DNA of 64,000 nt from Stappia sp. (lineage in GTDB: Bacteria > Pseudomonadota > Alphaproteobacteria > Rhizobiales > Stappiaceae). The notes below the pieces were generated by a model that was not told the origin of the DNA, did no database searches, and saw only the letters and a list, made by a program, of their open reading frames with translations. The stretch is taken from NCBI RefSeq assembly GCF_040110915.1, contig NZ_CP157793.1:2368939-2432938 (forward strand), in the 5' to 3' direction. Position 1 is the first letter of the stretch; every line of letters starts with the position of its first letter. Of the stretch, positions 9,165 to 17,090 are shown piece after piece. Made by a program: the position numbers and the translations under genes.

Positions 9165-10001
9165 TCAGTGCCTGCGGCGGTCGCGACCGGGGGAGAGAAG
9201 CATCAGAAAGAAGGGGATCGACGGCCAGTAAAACCACAGGCTGTCGAGCCCGGTGAACAGATTCAGCATGAAAAAGAAGCCAATGCCCGCAACCGCGGTC
9301 CGGATACGGGCGGACTGGCGCCCATACCAGGACCAGAGCGCGCGCACGCCCCGACCGGCGGGACGCATGGCGGCATCGTCGGCCATTTCCTCCGCCGACA
9401 CATGACGCTCGTCGCGCGCGCGCCGCGGGCGGTTCTCGCGCGAGCGCCGCCCGTGCGATACGCCGGCCGGCGCATTGGCGCCCCCCACCCGCACCCGATA
9501 GGTCTCGACCGGTTCGGACAGGTTCTTGACGGCTTTCACGCCGAGCGGGTCGAAGCCCATGGCGAGCTTGGCATGCACCTGGTCATAGACCGGCCCGGAA
9601 ATCACGATCCCGCCGGGTTCGGCGGCCTGCTGCAGGCGCGCGGCGATGTTCACCCCGTCGCCGTAGATGTCGTCGCCCTCGACCATCACGTCGCCGAGAT
9701 TGATACCGATGCGAAAGGCCATGCGCGCGTCCGCCGGCAGCCCGGCATTGCGGGCGGCGAGATCCGTCTGGATGTCGACCGCGCAACGCACCGCCTCGAC
9801 GACGGACGCGAACTCCACGATCACAGCATCGCCCCACGTGTTGACAATGCGCCCGTCGCGCGCGGCCACGAGATCCCCGATGGCCCCGCGACAGGCGCGC
9901 AGCCGGTCGAGCGTTCCGTCCTCGTCCTCCTCCATCAGCCGGGAGTACCCGACCGCATCGGCGCACAAAATGGCGGCAAGTCGGCGTTTCGCGTGGCTCA
10001 T
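9165..10001 (-). CDS. Class III nucleotide cyclase with two C-terminal membrane helices
   Basis: 278 aa. The cyclase domain comes first (about residues 5-175), with metal-binding Asp15 (CADAVGYS) and Asp58 (WGDAV), and [15 protein letters not shown] carrying the transition-state Asn and Arg. The position that usually holds the adenine-contacting Lys in this subfamily (VKTTGDG) reads VNTWGDA here, so the nucleotide preference is uncertain. An Arg-rich linker (about 185-225) leads to two hydrophobic helices near 232-272 and a basic tail, so it is membrane-tethered. ATG at 10001 is preferred over GTG at 10007 because GAGGA lies 7 nt upstream. Confidence 0.85.
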   Translation of the reverse strand: MSHAKRRLAAILCADAVGYSRLMEEDEDGTLDRLRACRGAIGDLVAARDGRIVNTWGDAVIVEFASVVEAVRCAVDIQTDLAARNAGLPADARMAFRIGINLGDVMVEGDDIYGDGVNIAARLQQAAEPGGIVISGPVYDQVHAKLAMGFDPLGVKAVKNLSEPVETYRVRVGGANAPAGVSHGRRSRENRPRRARDERHVSAEEMADDAAMRPAGRGVRALWSWYGRQSARIRTAVAGIGFFFMLNLFTGLDSLWFYWPSIPFFLMLLSPGRDRRRH

Positions 10002-10112
10002 CGACACATCCTCATGCGTTCGCCACCCTGAATGACCGAGGCGACGCAGGAGATCAAGGCGGACGACCCTCCCGTCGACGCCGAGCGACGCAAGGCCCGG
10101 CGCGATCAGCGC

Positions 10113-10982
10113 TCAGCCCCCCGCGCCGCGCCGCCCGAAGCCGCCACGGCGCACCAGCGCAGGAGACGGACTGGCGGCGACTTGCCGGCCCGTGTCAGGA
10201 GCGGACGGCCCGCGCGCCGGCCAGTTGCGCCGGATGCCCCGAATGCCGACGAAGATGAAGACCGCACGCCAGACGAAGGGCCAAAGCAGGGCGAGCGGGC
10301 TCGCCAGCGTCTCCGCAAGGCGCACGTCCTGCGCGTCATGGATCGGATACACCAGCGCGACCTCGGTGCCGGGCCCGGGATCGCCGGCCGCGCCCGGCGC
10401 CAGCTTGAGGGTCTTCTTCCACAAGCGACGCTGCGACGGCGAGAAGGAGACCTCGAGAAGCGCGTAGCGGACATCGCCCGTCCGCGGATCGACGATCTCG
10501 CGTCGGGCCTCGACGGTTCCCTCGACGCGAAGCCCGGCAAACACATGCGCCCCCGACCCCGCCAGATCCGCCAGATATCGGGGTACCCCGTAAAGGGCGA
10601 CCCCGATGCCGAAGGCAAAGACGCAGATCGCCGCCCCACGCCGCAGCGGCGAGGTCGCAGGCGCCTGCTCGCGGCCCGCCACCCCCCGGCGCAAGCGCGC
10701 CACCAGTCCGAAAAGACCGACCAGAAACACCGCCAGCCCGACGAGCAGCTTGATCGATCCGGCCCGCAGGAGAAGCGCCTCCACTTGCGCGTCCGGCATT
10801 CTCGGCGCGCCGGGGAGTGCGGACAGATCCACACCCCGCTGCGCCAGGTCCGATGTATCGAAGGGAGACGCCGGTCGAACGAGCGGCAGGAAATCGGCGG
10901 CTGCAAAACCGATGATCAGGAGGCCCGCGAACAGGATCGCGATCCAGACGGACAGCCCCACGACGGAAGCGAGAAAACGCAT
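10113..10982 (-). CDS. Integral membrane protein, DUF3592-like
   Basis: 289 aa with hydrophobic segments near residues 2-24, 79-98, 118-135 and 240-257. Between the third and last helix lies an extracytoplasmic-like beta-rich region (VEARREIVDPRTGDVRYALL, LVYPIHDAQDVRLAE), the usual layout of DUF3592 proteins. The C-terminus is basic and Gly-rich. The function is unknown. ATG at 10982 places the first helix at the very N-terminus. Its weak Shine-Dalgarno (AGAGGCG) is inside the 43-bp inverted repeat at 10986-11028. The gene follows ivd on the same strand but is separated by that repeat. Confidence 0.7.
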   Translation of the reverse strand: MRFLASVVGLSVWIAILFAGLLIIGFAAADFLPLVRPASPFDTSDLAQRGVDLSALPGAPRMPDAQVEALLLRAGSIKLLVGLAVFLVGLFGLVARLRRGVAGREQAPATSPLRRGAAICVFAFGIGVALYGVPRYLADLAGSGAHVFAGLRVEGTVEARREIVDPRTGDVRYALLEVSFSPSQRRLWKKTLKLAPGAAGDPGPGTEVALVYPIHDAQDVRLAETLASPLALLWPFVWRAVFIFVGIRGIRRNWPARGPSAPDTGRQVAASPSPALVRRGGFGRRGAGG

Positions 10983-10985
10983 GAT

Positions 10986-11028
10986 AAAATCGCCTCTAGG
11001 TAGCAATTCCCTACCCAGAGGCGATTTT
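10986..11028 (-). promoter_or_regulatory. Near-perfect 18-bp inverted repeat covering a ribosome-binding site
   Basis: Arms 10986-11003 and 11011-11028 pair at 17 of 18 positions around a 7-nt loop. The arms begin with AAAA and end with TTTT, as in a bidirectional terminator, which would close the ivd operon. The downstream arm also holds the ribosome-binding site of the membrane-protein gene starting at 10982, only 3 bp away, so in RNA the hairpin would hide that site. Terminator, operator and translational switch are all possible. Confidence 0.6.
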
Positions 11029-11118
11029 CGTTAAGTTTGCACTACCGCGCGCGGCTTTCCCCACATCTGTCGAGTGTGCGGGTCTCGGTTTTTAGGTCTT
11101 TCATTTCGCCCGCGCCCC

Positions 11119-12294
11119 TCACGCGGTCTTGTTGAAGATCTCGCGGCCGATCAGCATGCGGCGGATCTCCGAGGTGCCCGCGCCGATCTCGTAGAGCTTG
11201 GCGTCGCGCAAGAGCCGCCCGGTCGGGTACTCGTTGATGTAGCCGTTGCCGCCAAGAAGCTGGATTGCGTCGAGCGCGATTTTCGTTGCGTTCTCGGCGG
11301 CATAGAGGATCGCGCCGGCGGCGTCCTCGCGGGTCGTCTCGCCCCGGTCGCAGGCCTGCGCGACGGCGTAGACATAGGCCTTGGTGGCGTTCATCGTCAC
11401 ATACATGTCCGCGACCTTGCCCTGCACGAGCTGGAAGGTGCCGATCGGCTGGCCGAACTGCTCACGCTCGTGGACATAGGGAAGAACCACGTCCATCGCC
11501 GCCTGCATGATGCCGACCGCGCCGGCGGCTAGCACCGCGCGCTCGTAGTCGAGCCCCGACATCAGCACGTTCACGCCCTTGCCGACGGTGCCGAGCACGT
11601 TTTCCTCCGGCACCTCGCAATCCTGGAAGACCAGTTCACCGGTTTCCGAGCCGCGCATGCCGAGCTTGTCGAGCTTCTGGGCGACGGAAAAGCCCTTGAA
11701 CCCCTTCTCGATCAGGAAGGCCGTGATGCCCTTCGGCCCGGCTTGCGGGTCGGTCTTGGCGTAGACGATGAGCGTATCCGCGTCGGGACCGTTGGTGATC
11801 CACATCTTCGAGCCGTTGAGGATGTAGCGGTCGCCTTTCTTCTCGGCCCTGAGCTTCATCGACACCACGTCGGATCCGGCGCCGGGCTCCGACATGGCCA
11901 GCGCGCCCAGATGCTCGCCGGTGATCAGCTTGCCGAGATAGCGCTCCTTCTGCGCGTCGTTTCCCCAGCGGCGCAGCTGGTTGACGCAGAGGTTGGAGTG
12001 GGCGCCATAGGACAGGCCGATCGAGGCGGAGGCACGGGAGACCTCCTCCATGGCGATGCAGTGTTCCAGATAGCCGAGGCCCGTGCCGCCCCAGTCTTCC
12101 TCCACGGTGATGCCGTGCAAGCCGAGGTCGCCCATGGCCGGCCAGAGCTCGGCGCGCGGGAACCAGTCCTCGCGGTCGATGCGATCGGCCAGCGGCGCGA
12201 TCTTGTCCTGCGAGAAGGAGCGCACGCTGTCGCGCAGCATGTCGGCCGTTTCGCCGAGGTTGAAGTTGAAGGACGGAAAGTCGTTGGCGATCAT
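11119..12294 (-). CDS. ivd: Isovaleryl-CoA dehydrogenase
   Basis: 391-aa FAD acyl-CoA dehydrogenase oxidising isovaleryl-CoA to 3-methylcrotonyl-CoA, the substrate of MccAB. ACD signatures are [12 protein letters not shown] (about 131-142) and [13 protein letters not shown] near the C-terminus. Glu251 in [13 protein letters not shown] is at the position used as catalytic base in isovaleryl-CoA dehydrogenases, unlike the C-terminal Glu of other ACDs, which makes the assignment firm. It is the last gene of the merR-hotdog-GNAT-ivd operon, 30 bp after the GNAT gene, and is probably controlled by the LiuR-like regulator. A hairpin at 10986-11028 probably ends the transcript. Confidence 0.95.
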   Translation of the reverse strand: MIANDFPSFNFNLGETADMLRDSVRSFSQDKIAPLADRIDREDWFPRAELWPAMGDLGLHGITVEEDWGGTGLGYLEHCIAMEEVSRASASIGLSYGAHSNLCVNQLRRWGNDAQKERYLGKLITGEHLGALAMSEPGAGSDVVSMKLRAEKKGDRYILNGSKMWITNGPDADTLIVYAKTDPQAGPKGITAFLIEKGFKGFSVAQKLDKLGMRGSETGELVFQDCEVPEENVLGTVGKGVNVLMSGLDYERAVLAAGAVGIMQAAMDVVLPYVHEREQFGQPIGTFQLVQGKVADMYVTMNATKAYVYAVAQACDRGETTREDAAGAILYAAENATKIALDAIQLLGGNGYINEYPTGRLLRDAKLYEIGAGTSEIRRMLIGREIFNKTA

Positions 12295-12324
12295 GGAGTT
12301 CTTCCTCCCGGACGGATCCCGCGA

Positions 12325-12771
12325 TCAGCGGGTGTACTTGATGAAAGGGGTCAGTGTTCCGATGCGGTCGTAGAGCGTGCGCGCGGTCGTGTTGAAATGC
12401 TGGGTCATCCAGTAGACCCCGGCCGCGTCGGCCTCATCGGCAGCGCGATAGACCGCTTCGATCAGCTTGCGGCCCACGCCCCGGCCGCGCACCTGCGGGG
12501 CCGCATAGAGGTCCTGCAGGTAGCAGACCGGAGCGATGGTCCAGCAGGATCTGTGAAAGATGTAATGCACCAGACCGACCGGCCGCCCCGTCTCGTCCAC
12601 GGTGCAAAAGCCATGGGGATCCTCGCCCGGGGTCATCAGCCGCGACCAGGTGCTGTCATAGACCTCCTGCGGTCGCTCGGTCTCGTGGAAGGCCAGATAG
12701 GCCCGCCAGAGCTCCGCCCAGGCGTCCCGGTCGGCGGCCTCAAGGGCACGAACGGCAATCTCGTTCATCAT
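12325..12771 (-). CDS. GNAT-family N-acetyltransferase
   Basis: 148 aa with the GNAT fold: an N-terminal EIAVRALEAADRDAW start, HYIFHRSC (beta 4), and the acetyl-CoA pyrophosphate-binding segment LYAAPQVRGRGVGRKLIEA (about 88-106, the Q/RxxGxG motif), followed by ARTLYDRIG. The substrate is unknown. It begins 1 bp after the stop of the hotdog gene and ends 30 bp before ivd, so it is co-transcribed with leucine-degradation genes. Two ATG codons stand in tandem at the start. Confidence 0.88.
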   Translation of the reverse strand: MMNEIAVRALEAADRDAWAELWRAYLAFHETERPQEVYDSTWSRLMTPGEDPHGFCTVDETGRPVGLVHYIFHRSCWTIAPVCYLQDLYAAPQVRGRGVGRKLIEAVYRAADEADAAGVYWMTQHFNTTARTLYDRIGTLTPFIKYTR

Positions 12772-12772
12772 G

Positions 12773-13219
12773 TCAGTCCTTCATTCCGGGCAGGCAGATC
12801 AGGGTGAAGAGCCCGGTCGCCACATGCACCTCGCCGGTCTCGTCGATGCCATAAACGTCGCTTTGACAGATCGTCAGCGTGCGGCCCGGCTTGATGACCC
12901 GGCCGCGCGCGACCAGCGTCGCCTGTCGGGCCGGGTTCAGGAGATTGATCTTGTATTCGCTCGTCAAAACCCCGGTCTCGGCCGGAAAGAGTGTCATGGC
13001 CGCATATCCGGCGGCCGAATCCGCGATGGAGGACGTGGCGCCGGCATGGAAGAACCCGTGCTGCTGGGTCAGGTCCGGCGTCATGCGCAGCGTGATGTCC
13101 ACCGCGCCCGGCGCGACATGGCTCATCTCGGCGCCCAGGTGCCTCATGAAGGCCTGACGGGCGAAACTCGCCTCGACGCGGGCCCGCCACTTGGAATCGC
13201 GGGGCGCGGGCGCGGTCAT
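12773..13219 (-). CDS. PaaI-type hotdog-fold thioesterase
   Basis: 148-aa hotdog protein, likely an acyl-CoA thioesterase. Its core segment QQHGFFHAGATSSIADSAAGYAAM (quoted in parts: HGFFHAGATSSIADSAAG) is the helix region of the PaaI/YigI group, where the HG and the Asp/Ser positions form the active site. The final part, VHVATGLFTLICL, completes the sheet. ATG at 13219 overlaps the TGA of the upstream merR gene by four bases (ATGA), implying coupled translation. By context it may hydrolyse a branched or stalled acyl-CoA of leucine catabolism; that is inference. Confidence 0.85.
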   Translation of the reverse strand: MTAPAPRDSKWRARVEASFARQAFMRHLGAEMSHVAPGAVDITLRMTPDLTQQHGFFHAGATSSIADSAAGYAAMTLFPAETGVLTSEYKINLLNPARQATLVARGRVIKPGRTLTICQSDVYGIDETGEVHVATGLFTLICLPGMKD

Positions 13220-13662
13220 CGCGCGCCCCTTGCGCCGCCGGCACCCGATGCGTCGGCCTCGCCGTCCGAGAACAGGTCCTGCTGGGGCCCGAGTTCGGAC
13301 AGACGCGCCCGGCACCCGCTTTCCACCTCGTTCAGCTCCGACAGCGTCAGGTCGATGTCCTGGCGCTTGGCGAGCAACTCGTCGCGCCGGCTCTCGATGC
13401 GCTGGAGGAGAAGCTGCAACTGTCCCGCCTCCCCCCTGGGCTTGTCGTACATGGTGATGATGTCGCGGATCTCGGCGAGCGAGAAACCGAGCCGCTTGCC
13501 GCGCAGGATCAGCTTGAGCCGCGTGCGATCGCCCGGGCGATAGAGGCGCTGACGCCCGCGCCGCTGCGGCTTGAGGAACCCTTCGGCCTCGTAGAAGCGC
13601 AGCGTGCGGGTCGTCACGCCGAATTCCTGGGTGAGCTGGGTGATCGTGTAGTAGGGTTGCAT
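13216..13662 (-). CDS. liuR: MerR-family regulator, LiuR-like
   Basis: 148 aa. The N-terminal winged helix-turn-helix (about 4-75) starts YYTITQLTQEFGVTTRTLRF and continues FYEAEGFLKPQRRGRQRLY, as in LiuR-type MerR proteins. A coiled-coil segment (about 80-118) follows, and the C-terminus lacks the Cys residues of metal sensors. LiuR proteins control branched-chain amino acid catabolism in Proteobacteria. The gene heads an operon with ivd and has upstream of it the same 16-bp motif that precedes mccB, which supports the call and suggests autoregulation. The symbol rests on context as much as on sequence. Confidence 0.82.
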   Translation of the reverse strand: MQPYYTITQLTQEFGVTTRTLRFYEAEGFLKPQRRGRQRLYRPGDRTRLKLILRGKRLGFSLAEIRDIITMYDKPRGEAGQLQLLLQRIESRRDELLAKRQDIDLTLSELNEVESGCRARLSELGPQQDLFSDGEADASGAGGARGAR

Positions 13663-13692
13663 GGTGCCTCCACCGCAAAGGCTGCCTTACCC

Positions 13693-13728
13693 TTACGTTC
13701 CAGTCAATCAGTCTGTTATTCAGTCAAT
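13693..13728 (-). promoter_or_regulatory. Candidate LiuR operator/promoter upstream of the merR-ivd operon
   Basis: TTACGTTCCAGTCAAT at 13693-13708 is identical to 2643-2658 upstream of mccB. CAGTCAAT occurs again at 13721-13728, giving two minus-strand TTGACT hexamers 20 bp apart. The site begins 31 bp upstream of the merR start. The AT-rich stretch to 13745 fits a promoter. Confidence 0.62.
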
Positions 13729-13970
13729 TATTCAATAGATTACATACCTTCAAGAATCGAAGGATGGCGCGATCTCGAAGAAACGGCGACGCACGGGGTC
13801 CGCAATCGCCCGGCTGGCGCCATCAACCCGCCGCGATATCATGGCAGATGTCAGCCTTCGGCCGCGCCCGCACACCGCCGGAAATTCCTGCCGGAAGCGC
13901 CTGCGCCCCCGGCGCCCATCCGGGCCGGCGCGATGAAACGCGGAGGGATGAAACGCCGGGGCTCGGCCCG

Positions 13971-14009
13971 TTGACTTGGCGCGTCGATCTGGCGCGTTAA
14001 CCCGGCGCG
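13971..14009. repeat. Three degenerate 13-bp tandem repeats
   Basis: TTGACTTGGCGCG, TCGATCTGGCGCG and TTAACCCGGCGCG follow each other directly, and a fourth partial unit (TTGAA) begins at 14010. They precede the small secreted-protein gene by 30 bp. The rest of the non-coding stretch 13741-13970 shows nothing recognisable beyond two ATGAAACG words. Confidence 0.55.
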
Positions 14010-14039
14010 TTGAAACGTCCGCTGAAAGGGAGAGCCCTC

Positions 14040-14372
14040 ATGTCGTCCGCACATCACCGTCTTTCCCTCCTTCGCGCCACGGCCGCCGGGTGTCTCGCGG
14101 GCGCGGTGCTCCTGGCCTCCGCCCCCGCCGACGCCGCCCGGCCGGACCTGCGGCGCATGAGCTGCGCGCAGGCGCAGGCGCTGGTGCTGCAACGCGGCGC
14201 GGTGGTGATGACCACCGGGCAATACACCTATCAGCGCTTTGTCGCCGGCCCGCGCTGGTGCGACCGCTGGGAAGTCGTGCGCCCGGAGGTGGCGCGCACC
14301 CGCGACACGGACCGCTGCGTGGTCGGCTACATCTGCGAGGTGCCGCTGTTTCGCCCCTTCGAACGGGATTGA
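14040..14372 (+). CDS. Small secreted Cys-containing protein, unknown
   Basis: 110 aa. The N-terminus is a clear signal peptide (basic start, hydrophobic ATAAGCLAGAVLLASAP, cleavage likely after ADA near residue 34). The mature part (about 76 aa) has four Cys residues (SCAQAQ, WCDRW, RCVVG, ICEVP) that could form two disulfides in the periplasm. Short proteins of this design are common in Hyphomicrobiales, with no known function. ATG at 14040 follows a GGGAGAG site; a TTG at 14010 is the alternative. A hairpin with a T-run follows about 160 bp downstream. Confidence 0.72.
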   Translation: MSSAHHRLSLLRATAAGCLAGAVLLASAPADAARPDLRRMSCAQAQALVLQRGAVVMTTGQYTYQRFVAGPRWCDRWEVVRPEVARTRDTDRCVVGYICEVPLFRPFERD

Positions 14373-14533
14373 GACGCGGGGTCCGAAAGCCCCCGGCGGC
14401 GCGACGCGAGACGCCAGCACTGCCCCTGCCCCTGCCCCTGCCCGTCCCATGAACCTGCTCGCGATTTGACCGCCTTGCTCCAGACGCTAAGCTGAGAGGC
14501 GACGCTTTCCGGCCGTCGTCCGGGGCCGGCCTG

Positions 14534-14567
14534 CCGAAAAACCGGTCAGCCCCTGACGTTTTTTCGG
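14534..14567 (+). terminator. Possible terminator upstream of the ATP-grasp operon
   Basis: Inner stem GTCAG/CTGAC (14545-14549 with 14553-14557) is followed by six T at 14559-14564. Outer CCGAAAAA and TTTTTCGG segments can also pair. It would end transcription from the small secreted-protein gene. The gap 14373-14646 also contains a four-fold TGCCCC-type 6-bp repeat at 14421-14444. Confidence 0.45.
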
Positions 14568-14646
14568 ACTTGGGTGCGGACGGTCGCCTTGCCACCATGC
14601 GGTGATGGCGCAACCGGAGTACGGGCGAGGCGGAGAGGGAGGAGCA

Positions 14647-16071
14647 ATGTCCGAGATCGAGCCGTTCAACGAGATGCTCGCCCCCGACGGATCGACCCGC
14701 GCGCCCTATCGCGGGCTGAGCGCGTGGCTCGAGCGCATGACGCCGGCGGAGATGCGGCGCAAGTCGCGCGACGCGGAAATGCTGTTCCGCCGCCTCGGCA
14801 TCACCTTCGCCGTCTATGGCACCGACGCGGCGACCGAGCGGCTGATCCCCTTCGACATGGTGCCGCGCGTGCTTTCGGCGAGCGAATGGCGCCGCCTGTC
14901 GGCCGGCATCGACCAGCGCGTGCGCGCGCTCAACGCCTTTTTGCACGACATCTATCACCGTCAGGAGATCGTGCGCGCCGGCCGCATTCCGGCGGAGCTG
15001 ATCCTGCAGAACGATGCCTTCCTGCCGGAGATGATCGGCTTCACCCCGCCCCGGCGGGTCTATGCCCATATCATCGGCACCGATCTGGTGCGCGTCGGCG
15101 AGGACGAGTTCTACGTCCTGGAGGACAACACCCGCACGCCGTCCGGCGTCTCCTACATGCTGGAGAACCGGGAAACGATGATGCGCATGTTCCCCGAGCT
15201 CTTCCAGGCGAACCGGGTCGCGCCGATCGAGCATTATCCCGATCTGCTGCGCGAGACGCTGGAGAGCGTCGCGCCGGAAAGCTGCGAGGCGTCGAAGCCC
15301 ACCGTCTGCGTGCTGACGCCGGGGATCTTCAACTCCGCCTATTTCGAACACGCCTTCCTGGCCGACAGCATGGGCGTGGAATTGTGCGAGGCGCGCGATC
15401 TCTTCGTCGAGGACGGCAAGGTGTGGATGCGCACGACCACGGCGCCGGAGCGGGTTCACGTCATCTACCGGCGGATCGACGACGCCTTTCTCGATCCGCT
15501 TTCCTTCCGGCCCGACAGCATGCTCGGCGTGCCCGGCCTCTTCGACGCCTATCGCGCGGGACACGTCACCATCTGCAACGCGCCGGGCACCGGGATTGCC
15601 GACGACAAGGCGATCTACGCCTATGTGCCCGATATCATCGAGTTCTACACGGGCCAGAAACCGATCCTGAAGAACGTGCCGACCTGGAATTGCGCGCGCG
15701 CCGAGGATCTCGCCCATGTGCTCGACCGGCTGGACGAGCTGGTCGTCAAGGAGGTGCACGGCTCGGGCGGCTACGGCATGCTGATCGGCCCGACCGCCTC
15801 CAAACGCGAACTGGCGGATTTCAAACGGCGGCTGAAGGCCAATCCCGGCAACTACATCGCCCAGCCGACCCTGTCGCTGTCGGCCTGCCCGACGCATGTC
15901 GCCTCGGGTCTGGCGCCGCGCCATGTCGACCTGCGCCCCTATGTGCTGGTGGGCGACAAGGTGCGCATCACGCCGGGCGGGCTGACGCGGGTCGCCCTCA
16001 AGAAGGGCTCGCTCGTCGTCAACTCCAGCCAGGGCGGCGGCACCAAGGACACCTGGGTACTGGAGGACTGA
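14647..16071 (+). CDS. Circularly permuted ATP-grasp protein (putative amidoligase)
   Basis: 474 aa, of the family of circularly permuted type 2 ATP-grasp proteins (former DUF404/DUF407). Family landmarks are QNDAFLPEMIGF, the EDNTRTPSGVSYMLENRE block (about 159-176), IDDAFLDPL, ADDKAIYAYVPDII and, near the C-terminus, VVKEVHGSGGYGMLIGP and NSSQGGGTKDTWVLED. By family inference it forms amide bonds using ATP; the substrate is unknown. ATG at 14647 has a GGGAGGAG site; a longer frame starts at 14602. It is the first gene of a four-gene set with the alpha-E, transglutaminase-like and Anbu genes. Confidence 0.9.
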   Translation: MSEIEPFNEMLAPDGSTRAPYRGLSAWLERMTPAEMRRKSRDAEMLFRRLGITFAVYGTDAATERLIPFDMVPRVLSASEWRRLSAGIDQRVRALNAFLHDIYHRQEIVRAGRIPAELILQNDAFLPEMIGFTPPRRVYAHIIGTDLVRVGEDEFYVLEDNTRTPSGVSYMLENRETMMRMFPELFQANRVAPIEHYPDLLRETLESVAPESCEASKPTVCVLTPGIFNSAYFEHAFLADSMGVELCEARDLFVEDGKVWMRTTTAPERVHVIYRRIDDAFLDPLSFRPDSMLGVPGLFDAYRAGHVTICNAPGTGIADDKAIYAYVPDIIEFYTGQKPILKNVPTWNCARAEDLAHVLDRLDELVVKEVHGSGGYGMLIGPTASKRELADFKRRLKANPGNYIAQPTLSLSACPTHVASGLAPRHVDLRPYVLVGDKVRITPGGLTRVALKKGSLVVNSSQGGGTKDTWVLED

Positions 16072-16078
16072 CCGCATC

Positions 16079-17026
16079 ATGCTCGGCCGTACCGCCGCCT
16101 CGCTCTACTGGACGTCGCGCTACAACGAACGCGCGGAAAACATGGCACGCCTGCTCGAGGTCGGCTATCGCATCGCCATGACACCGCGCCTCGGCCAGGA
16201 CAGCGCCGACGACTGGCACTCGACGCTGGCCAGCGCCGGCTGCGACGGCGCCTTCTTCTCCCGCCACGAGCAGGTCTCGCAGCGCGCGGTCGTCCACCAC
16301 ATGCTGTTCGACAAGGACAATCCCTCGTCGGTGCGCGCCTGCCTGGAGGCGGCGCGCAACAACGCCCGCTCGGTGCGCACCGCCATCACCGGCGAGATGT
16401 GGGAGAGCATCAACACCACCTATCTGGAATTCATGGACGTGCGCCCGCAGGCGATGACCGACAACCGCCTGCCGGACTTCCTCAACTGGATCAAGCAGCG
16501 CTCCATGCTGTTTCGCGGCGCGACGCTGGGCACCTTGATGCGCGACGAGGGCTACCACTTCAGCCAGTTCGGGACCTTCATCGAGCGCTCCGACAACACC
16601 GCCCGCATCCTCGATGTGAAATACTGGATCCTGCTGCCCGACAACGAGACGATCGGCGGCGATCTCGACCGCTATCAATGGACCACGATCCTGCGCTCCG
16701 TCTCAGCCCACCGCAGCTACCGCCACGCCTATCGCGACGCGCAGGTCCGTCCCTTCAACGTCGCCGAGTTCCTGATCCTGCGCAAGGAGATGCCCCGCTC
16801 GCTGGCCTATTGCTACGACTGGATCGCCGACAGCGCCGAGGCGCTCGCCCAGCGCTACGGCGAGCGACCGCTCAGCTGCGACATGGCCGTCAAGACGCGG
16901 CAACTGGTGGCCGAGGGCACCATGGACGCCATTTTCAAGGGCGGCCTGCACGAGTTTCTCACCGACATGATCGCGCGCAACAACGCATTGTCGACTCAGC
17001 TCGCGGCCGACTATCACTTCGCCTGA
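16079..17026 (+). CDS. Alpha-E domain protein (DUF403)
   Basis: 315 aa, predicted all-helical. Recurrent family motifs are SLYWTSRYNERAENMARLL at the N-terminus, WESINTTYLEF, and YHFSQFGTFIERSDNTARIL (quoted: FGTFIERSDNTARILD) in the middle; the repeated ExR pairs suggest two similar helical halves. No enzymatic activity is known. It is almost always next to the permuted ATP-grasp protein; here it starts 7 bp after it, with a GGAGGA site inside the upstream gene's end. It probably forms a complex with it or presents its substrate. Confidence 0.9.
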   Translation: MLGRTAASLYWTSRYNERAENMARLLEVGYRIAMTPRLGQDSADDWHSTLASAGCDGAFFSRHEQVSQRAVVHHMLFDKDNPSSVRACLEAARNNARSVRTAITGEMWESINTTYLEFMDVRPQAMTDNRLPDFLNWIKQRSMLFRGATLGTLMRDEGYHFSQFGTFIERSDNTARILDVKYWILLPDNETIGGDLDRYQWTTILRSVSAHRSYRHAYRDAQVRPFNVAEFLILRKEMPRSLAYCYDWIADSAEALAQRYGERPLSCDMAVKTRQLVAEGTMDAIFKGGLHEFLTDMIARNNALSTQLAADYHFA

Positions 17027-17090
17027 CGCGCGAGCGACCGCGGGCCCCGCCCGCCGTGCCGCGCGCGCCCGTCCCGGAGATCGTGAAGCC

